DNA of 64,000 nt. It comes from JBBDXS01 sp040902195 (lineage in GTDB: Bacteria > Chloroflexota > Dehalococcoidia > DSTF01 > RBG-16-68-14). The translations under genes and the position numbers were made by a program. Positions within the stretch are counted from its first letter, which is position 1; every line of letters starts with the position of its first letter. The notes beneath the pieces are model-generated. The model was not told the DNA's origin. It did no database searches and was given only the letters and a program-made list of their open reading frames with translations. Below are positions 50,848 through 58,465 of this stretch, piece after piece. Location: contig JBBDXS010000011.1 of NCBI GenBank assembly GCA_040902195.1, positions 62,001 through 126,000 of the forward strand. The letters are read 5' to 3'.

Positions 50848-52155
50848 ATGACGACACCTGAACAGCTACTCGAAAAGGTGCGCGCGCGCGACTTCCAGGT
50901 CGGGATCATCGGCCTCGGCCGCGTCGGGCTGCCGCTGGGCATCGCCTTTGCGCGAAGCGGCATCCGCGTCATCGGCGTCGACCGCGATGAGCGGCTGCTG
51001 GCGAGTGTCCGCTCCGGTCAGATGCCCTTCTACGAGGACGGTGGTGAAGCCGCGCTACCTGAGGTGATCGCGAGCGGCAAGCTCCACGCTACCGAACGCG
51101 ATGAGGACCTGCGCGACGCCGACGTCATCTTCATCACCGTCGCGACAGGACTGAACAGCGAGCAACGCGTTGACTACGGTCAGCTCCACTCGGCTCTCGA
51201 CCGGATCTGTCCACAACTCCGGCCCGTGCAGGTCATCGTGCTGCGCAGCACGGTCTCGCCCGGCACGCTGCAGAAGATCGTGAAGCCGTACATCGAGTCG
51301 CACACGGAGCTGGAGGTGGGGCGGGACGTCCTGCTCGCATCGGCGCCGGAGCGGATCTCCGCCGGTCGCGCGATCGCCGAGCTGGAAACGCTGCCGGAGA
51401 TCATCGGCGGCTACGATCAGATGGCCACCGATGTCACATCGGAAGTGATGCGCACGCTGAACCCAGACAAGGTCATGCACCAGACCGATCCCGTAAGCGC
51501 CGAGCTGGCTAAGCTGTTTACGAACGTCTATCGATACGTCTCGTTTGCCGTCGCGAACGAGTTTGCCCTGCTCGCGGAGCACCACGGCCGTGATGCGCAC
51601 GAGATCATCGGCATGATTAACGCCGGTTATCCGCGTGGCGGCATTCCGCTGCCGGGCCCCTGCGGTGGGCCCTGCCTCGCGAAGGACGGCTACCTCCTCG
51701 TCGAGGAGCTCAGCTTCCCGGACTTCATCCTCACCGCGTGGAAGCTGAACGAGGGTGTGCCGTCGTACATGATCGGCCGCCTGAAGGACGCCTTCGCCGC
51801 GAATGGGAAGAAGCTCGAGGGTTCGAAGGTGGGCGTGCTCGGCATGGCGTTCAAGGCTGACATCGATGACGTGCGCCACTCGCCCGCGATGCGCATGATC
51901 GAGATCCTGAAGCGCGAGGGCGCGGATGTCGTCGTGCACGACCCGTACCACGACACGCCCGGCCTCGACGCTACCGTGGAGAACGCGGACGCTGTCGTGC
52001 TGGCGACGAACCACACCGCGTTCCTAGGGCTGAAGACCGCTATGCTGCGTGAGCAGACGAAGCCCGACTGTATCTTTGTCGACTGCTGGGGCATCTGGGA
52101 CGGAGCGGATCCGGGCGCCAACGTTCTGACGTTTGGCAAGGGAAGCGATGCATGA
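50848..52155 (+). CDS. Nucleotide-sugar (UDP-glucose/UDP-ManNAc type) dehydrogenase
   Basis: A 435-residue enzyme of the UDP-glucose/GDP-mannose dehydrogenase family, oxidising a sugar C6 alcohol to an acid in two NAD steps. NAD motif GIIGLGRVGLPLGIAFARSG; central dimer helix SAELAKLFTNVYRYVSFAVANEFALL; catalytic Cys in GPCGGPCLAKDGYLL; C-terminal UDP-binding domain KVGVLGMAFKADIDDVRHSPA. The active-site context GGPC in place of GGxC suits a WecC/VipA-like subgroup. The epimerase gene overlaps its stop by four bases, so the two act in one pathway. Confidence 0.9.
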   Translation: MTTPEQLLEKVRARDFQVGIIGLGRVGLPLGIAFARSGIRVIGVDRDERLLASVRSGQMPFYEDGGEAALPEVIASGKLHATERDEDLRDADVIFITVATGLNSEQRVDYGQLHSALDRICPQLRPVQVIVLRSTVSPGTLQKIVKPYIESHTELEVGRDVLLASAPERISAGRAIAELETLPEIIGGYDQMATDVTSEVMRTLNPDKVMHQTDPVSAELAKLFTNVYRYVSFAVANEFALLAEHHGRDAHEIIGMINAGYPRGGIPLPGPCGGPCLAKDGYLLVEELSFPDFILTAWKLNEGVPSYMIGRLKDAFAANGKKLEGSKVGVLGMAFKADIDDVRHSPAMRMIEILKREGADVVVHDPYHDTPGLDATVENADAVVLATNHTAFLGLKTAMLREQTKPDCIFVDCWGIWDGADPGANVLTFGKGSDA

Positions 52156-53105
52156 TCGCCGTCACCGGTGGGGAAGGGTTCATCGGCAGCGCCGTCGTAC
52201 GTAAGCTGCTGGAGCGTGGCCAGGAGGTCCGCGTCGTCGATGACCTCTCGAAGGGGCAGGAGCGGAGGTCCGGCGACTACGAGTTCGTCCTAGCCGACCT
52301 GCGCGATCCGGAGCAGGCCGAACGCGCGCTGGCCGGCGCCGGCACGTGCTTTCACCTGGCCGCCAAGATTGGCGGCATCGGCTACTTCCACAAGTACCCT
52401 GCGACGATCCTGAGCGACAACGGCAGCATGCTCTCGACTGTGTTCGAGACGGCCGCGAAGCACAAAACGAAAGTCGTCTACGTTTCCTCATCGATGGTCT
52501 ACGAGCGCACGGACCAGTTCCCGTCGCCCGAAACGGCCGTCGAAACGTCGCCGCCGCCGATTACGCACTACGGCTTCTCAAAGCTGGTCGGCGAGTATTT
52601 CTGCCGCGCCTTCCACGACGAGCGCGGCGTGCCGTTTGTGATCTGCCGCCCCTTCAACGCGTACGGCGTCGGTGAGTACCCCGAGGACGAGCCGGGTATC
52701 GCGCATGTGATCCCGGACCTGATTAGGAAGGTACTGAGCGGCGATTACCCGCTCGAGATCTTCGGCAGTGGCGACCAGACGCGCTGCTTCACGTACGTCG
52801 ATGACGTCGCCGACGGGATCGTCACCGCCGGACTGGACCCGCGCGGTGAGAACGAGGCGTTTAACGTCGGCGTATCGACGCCGACGTCGGTGCGGGAGCT
52901 GTCGGAGACGATCTGGCGTCTCTGCGAACGGCCAGAGCCGCTCGAGTTCCGCCACCTGCCGTCGCTGACGCACGATATCCAGGTGCGCGTGCCGGACACC
53001 TCGAAAATCGAGCGCATGCTGGCCTGGCGTCCAAAGGTGCAGCTCGAAGAAGGGCTGCGGCGCACGATCGCGTTCCTCAAGGAATCGGCGCCAAGTCCGG
53101 CCTAG
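52152..53105 (+). CDS. NAD-dependent nucleotide-sugar epimerase/dehydratase
   Basis: A 317-residue extended SDR. NAD motif MIAVTGGEGFIGSAVVRKLLERG, the GTCFHLAAKIGGIGYF segment, catalytic Ser in YVSSSMVYE and YGFSK (Tyr/Lys), and the RPFNAYGVGE substrate loop place it with UDP-glucose epimerase-like or GDP-sugar epimerases. Overlaps the dehydrogenase gene (ATGA), implying coupling. The methyltransferase gene starts four bases after its stop. Exact sugar unknown. Confidence 0.9.
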   Translation: MIAVTGGEGFIGSAVVRKLLERGQEVRVVDDLSKGQERRSGDYEFVLADLRDPEQAERALAGAGTCFHLAAKIGGIGYFHKYPATILSDNGSMLSTVFETAAKHKTKVVYVSSSMVYERTDQFPSPETAVETSPPPITHYGFSKLVGEYFCRAFHDERGVPFVICRPFNAYGVGEYPEDEPGIAHVIPDLIRKVLSGDYPLEIFGSGDQTRCFTYVDDVADGIVTAGLDPRGENEAFNVGVSTPTSVRELSETIWRLCERPEPLEFRHLPSLTHDIQVRVPDTSKIERMLAWRPKVQLEEGLRRTIAFLKESAPSPA

Positions 53106-53108
53106 CTT

Positions 53109-53825
53109 ATGCAACCAGCGCGACAAGACGAGGTCCACCTGCCCGCGCTGTATCGCCGCCGCTTCGGCGCCGCGGAGCGCAAACGCAAGGACGCGCTCTG
53201 GAAGGTCCTCTGCGCCGGCTTCCTGCAGCGCTATGTACAGGCCACCGACACCGTCATCGATTTGGGCGCCGGTTACGGGGAGTTCATCAACAACATCCGT
53301 GCCGCCAGGAAGATCGCCGTCGATCTGAACGAGGACACCGCGGACGCCCTCGATCCTGACGTCACATTCGCGCTGAGCGCTGGCGCGCGCCTGCCGAACG
53401 TGCAGGACGGCTCAGCCGACGTCGTCTTCGCGAGCAACTTCTTCGAGCACATGCTCTCGAAGGCCGAGCTGATGGAGACGCTGCGCGAGATCGCGCGCGT
53501 GCTGCGCACGAGTGGACGGCTGCTTGTATTGCAGCCCAACATCAGGTTCGCGTACCGCGAGTACTGGGACTACTTCGACCACCACGTCGCGCTGAGCGAC
53601 CGCAGCCTGGCTGAGGCGGTCGAGATGTCGGGCTTCCGCGTCACGGACGTCCGGCCGCGCTTCCTTCCGTACACCACGAAATCGAAGCTGCCGCAGCATC
53701 CCGCCCTGCTGCGTCTCTACCTGCGTCTGCCGCCCCTCCAGTGGCTGTTCGGCAAGCAGATGTTCCTCGCGGCGGAGCGCACATCCGAGCCTCCCGGAAC
53801 GGCTCGCATCCTTCGGAGCGAGTAG
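53109..53825 (+). CDS. Class I SAM-dependent methyltransferase
   Basis: A 238-residue methyltransferase. Motif I DTVIDLGAGYGEFINNI, motif II KIAVDLNEDT, LPNVQDGSADVVFASNFFEHMLSKAELMETL, and LRTSGRLLVLQPNI are standard. The C-terminal part (FAYREYWDYFDHHVALSDRSLAEAVEMSGFRV) is typical of methyltransferases acting on lipid-linked sugars or glycans. Starts four bases after the epimerase stop. Probably acts on the sugar made by its two upstream neighbours. Confidence 0.86.
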   Translation: MQPARQDEVHLPALYRRRFGAAERKRKDALWKVLCAGFLQRYVQATDTVIDLGAGYGEFINNIRAARKIAVDLNEDTADALDPDVTFALSAGARLPNVQDGSADVVFASNFFEHMLSKAELMETLREIARVLRTSGRLLVLQPNIRFAYREYWDYFDHHVALSDRSLAEAVEMSGFRVTDVRPRFLPYTTKSKLPQHPALLRLYLRLPPLQWLFGKQMFLAAERTSEPPGTARILRSE

Positions 53826-53865
53826 CGGAAGCAGACGCGGCTCGGCGTCGGTGACTCCCTACCAA

Positions 53866-53876
53866 CGTTATGGTAG
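53866..53876 (+). promoter_or_regulatory. Shared upstream motif CGTTATGGTAG
   Basis: Same 11 bases as 24877-24887, upstream of the paralogous membrane-protein gene. It is followed here by GATGCGGACGAG, comparable with GATGCGG at 14796-14802. Tentative -10 region. Confidence 0.35.
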
Positions 53877-54009
53877 GATGCGGACGAGTTCGGGGAGCTC
53901 TGCCCGTCGCGGTCCCCGCCGGGCGCTTGGAGCAATCGTGTGATCGTAACGAGGGGCCATCGCGCTGCGTTTTCTCACCTAGGGCCTCCCTCGTAGGCCC
54001 GGCCTACTC

Positions 54010-56604
54010 ATGAGCAGCGAAAAGCTCGCCACGCGACCGGCCTTGCCGCCTCGACGCTTCACGGTGCCGTCCACCTCCGAGCTGCTCGCGGAGGGACGCG
54101 GCAGGCGTGCTCTGATGGGAGCCGCCGCGCTCTTCCTGTTCCTCTTGTTCATTCTGTACGTCCGGCCCCTCGGGCTGCTGCCCGGCTATCCGGCCGTCGC
54201 GCTGGCGCTCCTCGCCTGGGGCGTCGTGCCGGGCTGGCTCGTCCAGCGCGCGCTCCTTCGCAGCGATGCGAACGTCGTCGAACGAGTGGCTGTCGCGTTC
54301 TTACTGAGCGTGGCGATCTCCGCGCCAGCAGGTATCGTCGGGCTGCGCCTCCACTGGACGGTCGAGGGCTTCGGCGTCGCGTACGCGCTACTCGCCGCGA
54401 TCGCGGGCGGCGTCTCGCTGCTGTTCCCGGCCGGAGCGAACGATGACGAGGTCTCGACGCAGGCCGGGGCGCCGTCGTTCAACACGACGCCGCTGCTTGT
54501 GCTCGTCGCCGTGCCCCTCCTCGCGATCGCGACCTCGCCGTGGTGGTCCGGCAACAACATCGCGCGCGACGCGGACGACTGGGTGTACATGGCGTACGTG
54601 AACCAGTACGTTCAGCACGACCTGGATGTGACGGCTACGGACGCCGGCCTCGGCTCGTACCAACGCATGGGCGCGAACGTCTGGGTCGTTGACGAGGCGC
54701 TCCTGGTCGATTCTGCGGACGTGGCGCCGCACGAGCTGCTGGTCTCGTTCCTGCCGCCTCTGCTCACGCTGCTCGCCGCGGCCGGGACGTTTACGCTCGC
54801 GAAGGGCGTGTTTGGCCGGACATCGGTGGCGCTGCTGGCGGTGGCGTTCATGCTCGGCTACGGCATCCTCGATCTCTCTCCGCATGAGGGGTTCGGCCGC
54901 AACCTCTTCTTACGCATCGGCGAGGACAAGATGGTGGCCTCCTTCGTGCTGTTGCCGGTCGGCATCCTGCTCGGGTGGCGTTTCATCGTGCGCCCGCGCG
55001 TCGCGGCGTGCGTCGCAGCGCTGACCGCCGGTATCGCGCTGTTCGCCGTGCATCCGCTGGGCCTGCTGTTTCTCGGCATCGCCATGGCGTCGTTCATCGT
55101 CTGTCGGACGCTCGTCGAACGCTGGCGGACGCTTGTCGAACGATCGCCGTTGACGCTCGCCGCGGGGCTGGCGCTTGCCCTGCCGCTGCTGGCGCTGGTC
55201 GGGATCGCGGCGGCGTACCTCTCCGAGCAGAGTCAGACCGTCGTTGCTGTGTCCGAGACGCGTCTCCTGTTCCGAGAAGAGTTCCACGTGCAGGACGTCG
55301 GCCACGGGCTCTCGATCGGCAGTTACCACCTCCTGCTGCACCCGCTCGTGCTCTTCGCGCTCGCCGTAGCGCCGATCGTGTGGTTGCGCGCCAGGCGCGA
55401 TGCCGGCGCGCAGCTCCTGTTCGCGATGGCCGTTGCGGTTCCAGCCCTGTTCTTCATCCCGCCGCTGACGACGGCGCTCGGCAAGTGGTTCTCCTGGAGC
55501 TCAGTGTGGCGGCTCCCGTGGATGCTGCCCACCCCGCTCATCCTTGCGCTGTTCTGCGAGCAGACAGTGGCGTGGCTCGCGCGCGATCGCTTGCGGGCGC
55601 TGGCGCTGCCGGCGACCGTCGTGGTCGTGCTCGCCGCCGCGCTCGTTGTGCAGGAGTACTATTTCGTGCGCGATGGCGGCTCGTTCTACAACCGCACCAG
55701 CTCGACGGCGCTGCTGCCCGGTATTGACAGCTCGATCACGTTAGGCGGGCTCGACCGCGCGTTCTCGAGCGACTGGCGCCTTCCCAACCGCATCGAGCGG
55801 CTTGCGAACTATCTGGAGGAGACGGCGGCGCCCGGCTCGACAGTCATGGCCGAGGGCGACGTGAGCGTCTTCCTGCCGGGCTTGCTCGCGGACATCAACA
55901 CATACGGTGGCCTGAACTCCGCGACGCAGGACGAGGTGGAAACAGCCCAGGCGTTCTATGGCGCAATGTTCGATAATGCGCGCGACGCGAAGCGTCTCGC
56001 GCTCGCCGCCGGCATCGACTACCTGGTCGTCGCGAACAACACGCCGGCCAGCGACAAGATGCAAACGATCGAGGCGTACTACTACGACCGGCTCATCCCG
56101 CGCGTCGGCTCTCCCGAATTAGGGACGTTCGGCATCCCGAATGTGATACCAGGCTGGGCGCTCGACGCGAACAGCGAGGAACGGATTGCGGCGCGCCGCG
56201 GGTTTGTCGTTCCGGCCGACATCTCGACGGAGGACCTATCGCTCGACTTCTCCCTCATCCTGGCGCCTCTCAAGCCCGTCGAGAAGGACGCCAACGCACG
56301 ACTGGTAGTCGCGTATTTCCCGCCGCCGCCGCCAGGCGAAGAGCTCAAGATCGTGAATGTTGTGTTCGAAGCAGAGCTGGAGAAGGGCCTGGGAGTTGGA
56401 ACCGTCGTGCGGGCAGACCGCTCGCCGTCAGCAACGGTCACGCCCGGAGCGGAATACGCCCTTGTCGTCGCGCGGCTAGGCGCTGCGCTGGAGGACACCT
56501 ACCCAGGCGACATCGCGCTCTTCGGACTGCTCGTGCACTACCATCCGCAATGGCTGCATGAGATAGAAGAGACGTCTTACAGGGTGCTCGACGTATCGCA
56601 ATAA
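54010..56604 (+). CDS. Large polytopic membrane protein, GT-C-like, paralogue 2
   Basis: An 864-residue protein with about 12-13 membrane helices, ATG at 54010. It aligns with the protein at 24977 through DDWVYMAYVNQY, VAPHELLVSF, ALLAVAFMLGYGILDLS, HEGFGRNLFLRIGEDKM, HVQDVGHGLSIGSYHLLLHPLV and SVWRLPWMLPTPLIL. The extra 150 C-terminal residues form a soluble, probably extracytoplasmic beta-rich domain (DLSLDFSLILAPLKPVEKDA, EYALVVARLGAALEDTYPGD). The acidic DDW is a candidate catalytic site. Its neighbours make nucleotide sugars, supporting a surface-glycan role. Confidence 0.65.
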   Translation: MSSEKLATRPALPPRRFTVPSTSELLAEGRGRRALMGAAALFLFLLFILYVRPLGLLPGYPAVALALLAWGVVPGWLVQRALLRSDANVVERVAVAFLLSVAISAPAGIVGLRLHWTVEGFGVAYALLAAIAGGVSLLFPAGANDDEVSTQAGAPSFNTTPLLVLVAVPLLAIATSPWWSGNNIARDADDWVYMAYVNQYVQHDLDVTATDAGLGSYQRMGANVWVVDEALLVDSADVAPHELLVSFLPPLLTLLAAAGTFTLAKGVFGRTSVALLAVAFMLGYGILDLSPHEGFGRNLFLRIGEDKMVASFVLLPVGILLGWRFIVRPRVAACVAALTAGIALFAVHPLGLLFLGIAMASFIVCRTLVERWRTLVERSPLTLAAGLALALPLLALVGIAAAYLSEQSQTVVAVSETRLLFREEFHVQDVGHGLSIGSYHLLLHPLVLFALAVAPIVWLRARRDAGAQLLFAMAVAVPALFFIPPLTTALGKWFSWSSVWRLPWMLPTPLILALFCEQTVAWLARDRLRALALPATVVVVLAAALVVQEYYFVRDGGSFYNRTSSTALLPGIDSSITLGGLDRAFSSDWRLPNRIERLANYLEETAAPGSTVMAEGDVSVFLPGLLADINTYGGLNSATQDEVETAQAFYGAMFDNARDAKRLALAAGIDYLVVANNTPASDKMQTIEAYYYDRLIPRVGSPELGTFGIPNVIPGWALDANSEERIAARRGFVVPADISTEDLSLDFSLILAPLKPVEKDANARLVVAYFPPPPPGEELKIVNVVFEAELEKGLGVGTVVRADRSPSATVTPGAEYALVVARLGAALEDTYPGDIALFGLLVHYHPQWLHEIEETSYRVLDVSQ

Positions 56605-56675
56605 CAGGCCGCGCCCAGCCGGAGCATCCCCGAGTCCGTGCTGCACATGGTAAGCTGATCCGCAGCGACGGCTTT

Positions 56676-56780
56676 ATGGATTTCACGAACGCCCGCTTCT
56701 ATACCATGCAGTGGATGGAGCTTGCCAAGAGTGGTTGGGCTCCTCCGGCACGAGCGGGCGTCACGCGCAACGCCAAGTAG
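56676..56780 (+). CDS. Possible 34-residue peptide upstream of rmlD
   Basis: The frame MDFTNARFYTMQWMELAKSG continues with WAPPARAGVTRNAK and a stop six bases before the rmlD ATG. No obvious ribosome site precedes it. It could be a short leader peptide translationally coupled to rmlD, or a chance frame. No family recognised. Confidence 0.25.
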   Translation: MDFTNARFYTMQWMELAKSGWAPPARAGVTRNAK

Positions 56781-56785
56781 CCCGC

Positions 56786-57673
56786 ATGCGCGCGCTACTC
56801 ATTGGCAGCAAGGGCCAGCTGGGCAGCGACCTCCGCCGCGTCTGGAGCGGCAAACTCATCGCCCTCCCCCACGACGACATCGACGTCTGCGATCGCGATC
56901 GCGTGTCCGCCGTCGTTTCGCGCGAGCGGCCCGAGCTTGTCATCAACTGCGCCGCCTACCACCGCGTCGACGAGCTGGAATCGAACGTGCTCCGCGCGTT
57001 CGAGGTGAACGCTGTCGGCGCGAAGAACGTCGCGGACGCTGCCCGCGAGGTTGATGCTGCCGTCATGTGGATCGGCACCGACTACGTCTTCGACGGCGAG
57101 AAGGGGACTCCTTATGTCGAGACGGACCTACCGCGGCCGCTGAGCGTCTACGGCGCGTCGAAGCTCGCCGGCGAGCACCTCGTGCGGCAGAGCAATCCGA
57201 AGCACTACGTCGTGCGCAGCTCGAGCCTGTTCGGCGTGGCCGGCGCGAGCGGGAAGGGCGGCAACTTCGTCGAGACGATGATCCGCAAGGCGAAAGAAGG
57301 CGAGCCGCTCCGCGTCGTGGACGACCAGACCTCCTCGCCGACGCTGACGTTCGACCTCGCAGAGAAACTCCAGGAGCTGGCGGGGACGAATCGATACGGC
57401 CTCTACCACGTCACGAACAGCGGCCAGGTCTCCTGGTTCCACTTCGCCGCGAAGATCTTCGAGCTCTGCGGCCTCAACCCATCGATGACACCCATGTCCA
57501 CCGACGAGCTTGCGGCGCCGGCCCGGCGTCCGCGCTTCTCCGTGATGGAGAACGCTGCACTGAAATCGATTGGCATCGCGCAGGCGCGTCCGTGGGAGGA
57601 AGCACTCGAGGCGTATCTACGCGAGAAGGGGCACCTGAAGCCGTCCGCCGCGCGCGCTACCCCGGAGCCTTAG
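56786..57673 (+). CDS. rmlD: dTDP-4-dehydrorhamnose reductase (RmlD/RfbD family)
   Basis: A 295-residue SDR-extended reductase. NAD(P) motif LLIGSKGQLGSDL, INCAAYHRVDELE, catalytic YGASKLAGE (Tyr/Lys), GTDYVFDGEKG and the VVDDQTSSPTLTFDLA segment match RmlD, the last step of dTDP-L-rhamnose synthesis. ATG at 56786. No rmlA, rmlB or rmlC lies next to it, so the other steps must be elsewhere or the enzyme acts on a related nucleotide sugar. GT2 enzymes at 28525 and others could use the product. Confidence 0.88.
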   Translation: MRALLIGSKGQLGSDLRRVWSGKLIALPHDDIDVCDRDRVSAVVSRERPELVINCAAYHRVDELESNVLRAFEVNAVGAKNVADAAREVDAAVMWIGTDYVFDGEKGTPYVETDLPRPLSVYGASKLAGEHLVRQSNPKHYVVRSSSLFGVAGASGKGGNFVETMIRKAKEGEPLRVVDDQTSSPTLTFDLAEKLQELAGTNRYGLYHVTNSGQVSWFHFAAKIFELCGLNPSMTPMSTDELAAPARRPRFSVMENAALKSIGIAQARPWEEALEAYLREKGHLKPSAARATPEP

Positions 57674-57762
57674 AACCTCTGAACCTCGCAACCAGAGAGA
57701 TCGCGCGCCGCGTCGTTCAAAGGTTCCGTGGTTCCGCGGTTGTGTGGTTCCATGGAGGGACG
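57674..57762. repeat. GAACCTCT / GGTTCCGT octamer repeats
   Basis: Octamer-like repeats (GAACCTCT, GAACCTCG; then GGTTCCGT, GGTTCCGC, GGTTGTGT, GGTTCCAT) fill the 89 bases between rmlD and thiE, leaving only GGAGGGACG as ribosome site. The pattern resembles 46836-46900 and 45048-45080. Confidence 0.75.
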
Positions 57763-58392
57763 ATGGGTGGAGTAGTCCGCGGCCTCTACGTCATCATCGA
57801 TCCGGGCGCGTGCCGCGGCCGCGACGCCGTCGAAGTTGCGCGCCTCGCGCTCGAGGGCGGCGCTTCGATGCTGCAGTGGCGAGACAAGCGGCGCGAGAAG
57901 GGCGACCAGCTTTCGCAAGCGACGGCCATCCGAGACCTCTGCGCGCGCCACGGCGCGCTCTTCATCGTGAACGACCACATCGATCTTGCACTTGCCGCCG
58001 GCGCGGATGGCGCGCACCTGGGCCAGCACGACCTGCCCGTCGCGGTTGCGCGGCGTATCGTGCCGGCGGACTTCGTCCTCGGCGTGTCGACGAATAACGC
58101 CGACGAAGCGCGCGCGGCCGAGGCGAACGGCGCGAGCTACGTCGCCGTCGGCGCGATCTTCTCGACGGCCTCGAAGGAGCCGGAGCGTACGCGCGCGGCG
58201 AGCCCGGAGCGCCTGCGCGAGGTGAAGTCTGCCGTGCGGGTGCCCGTCGTCGCGATCGGCGGGATCGACGCCTCGAACATAGCGCAGGTCATCGCTGCCG
58301 GAGCGGACGCTGCCGCCGTGATCGGCGCCGTTTGCGGCGCCGACGACCCGCAGTCGGCCGCGGCAGAGCTAGCGAGAGCGTTCGTTACATAA
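57763..58392 (+). CDS. thiE: Thiamine-phosphate synthase
   Basis: A 209-residue TIM-barrel enzyme joining HMP pyrophosphate and thiazole phosphate. Diagnostic pieces: GLYVIIDPGACRGRD, MLQWRDKRREKG (pyrophosphate-binding Arg/Lys), ALFIVNDHIDLALAAGADGAHLGQHDLP, LGVSTNNADEARAAEANGASYVAVGAIFSTASKE and VVAIGGIDASNI. ATG at 57763 with GGAGGGACG upstream. It converges on thiS-thiO. Its final codons VT-stop lie within the antisense of a duplicated thiO end (58386-58400). Confidence 0.92.
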   Translation: MGGVVRGLYVIIDPGACRGRDAVEVARLALEGGASMLQWRDKRREKGDQLSQATAIRDLCARHGALFIVNDHIDLALAAGADGAHLGQHDLPVAVARRIVPADFVLGVSTNNADEARAAEANGASYVAVGAIFSTASKEPERTRAASPERLREVKSAVRVPVVAIGGIDASNIAQVIAAGADAAAVIGAVCGADDPQSAAAELARAFVT

Positions 58393-58465
58393 GCTGCGCC
58401 CTCACCCCGAGTTGTTCACAAGCTCGGAAGAGGGAGCTACGCTGTCTCTCTACATAAGCCGCGCC
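58386..58465. repeat. Element-B-like repeat flanked by duplicated thiO 3' end
   Basis: The plus-strand sequence TACATAAGCTGCGCC (58386-58400) and TACATAAGCCGCGCC (58451-58465) are 14/15 identical. On the minus strand they read AQLM-stop and ARLM-stop; the latter is the real end of thiO. Between them lies CTCACCCC, an imperfect stem (GAGTTGTTCACAAGCTC) and GAAGAGGGAG, the outer edge and part of element B. Confidence 0.8.

Noticed and set aside
57067..57762. Upstream extension of the thiE reading frame through rmlD
   Set aside because: The extension is out of frame with rmlD, Arg-rich and motif-free; ThiE begins with MGGVVRGLYVI at 57763 with a ribosome site.
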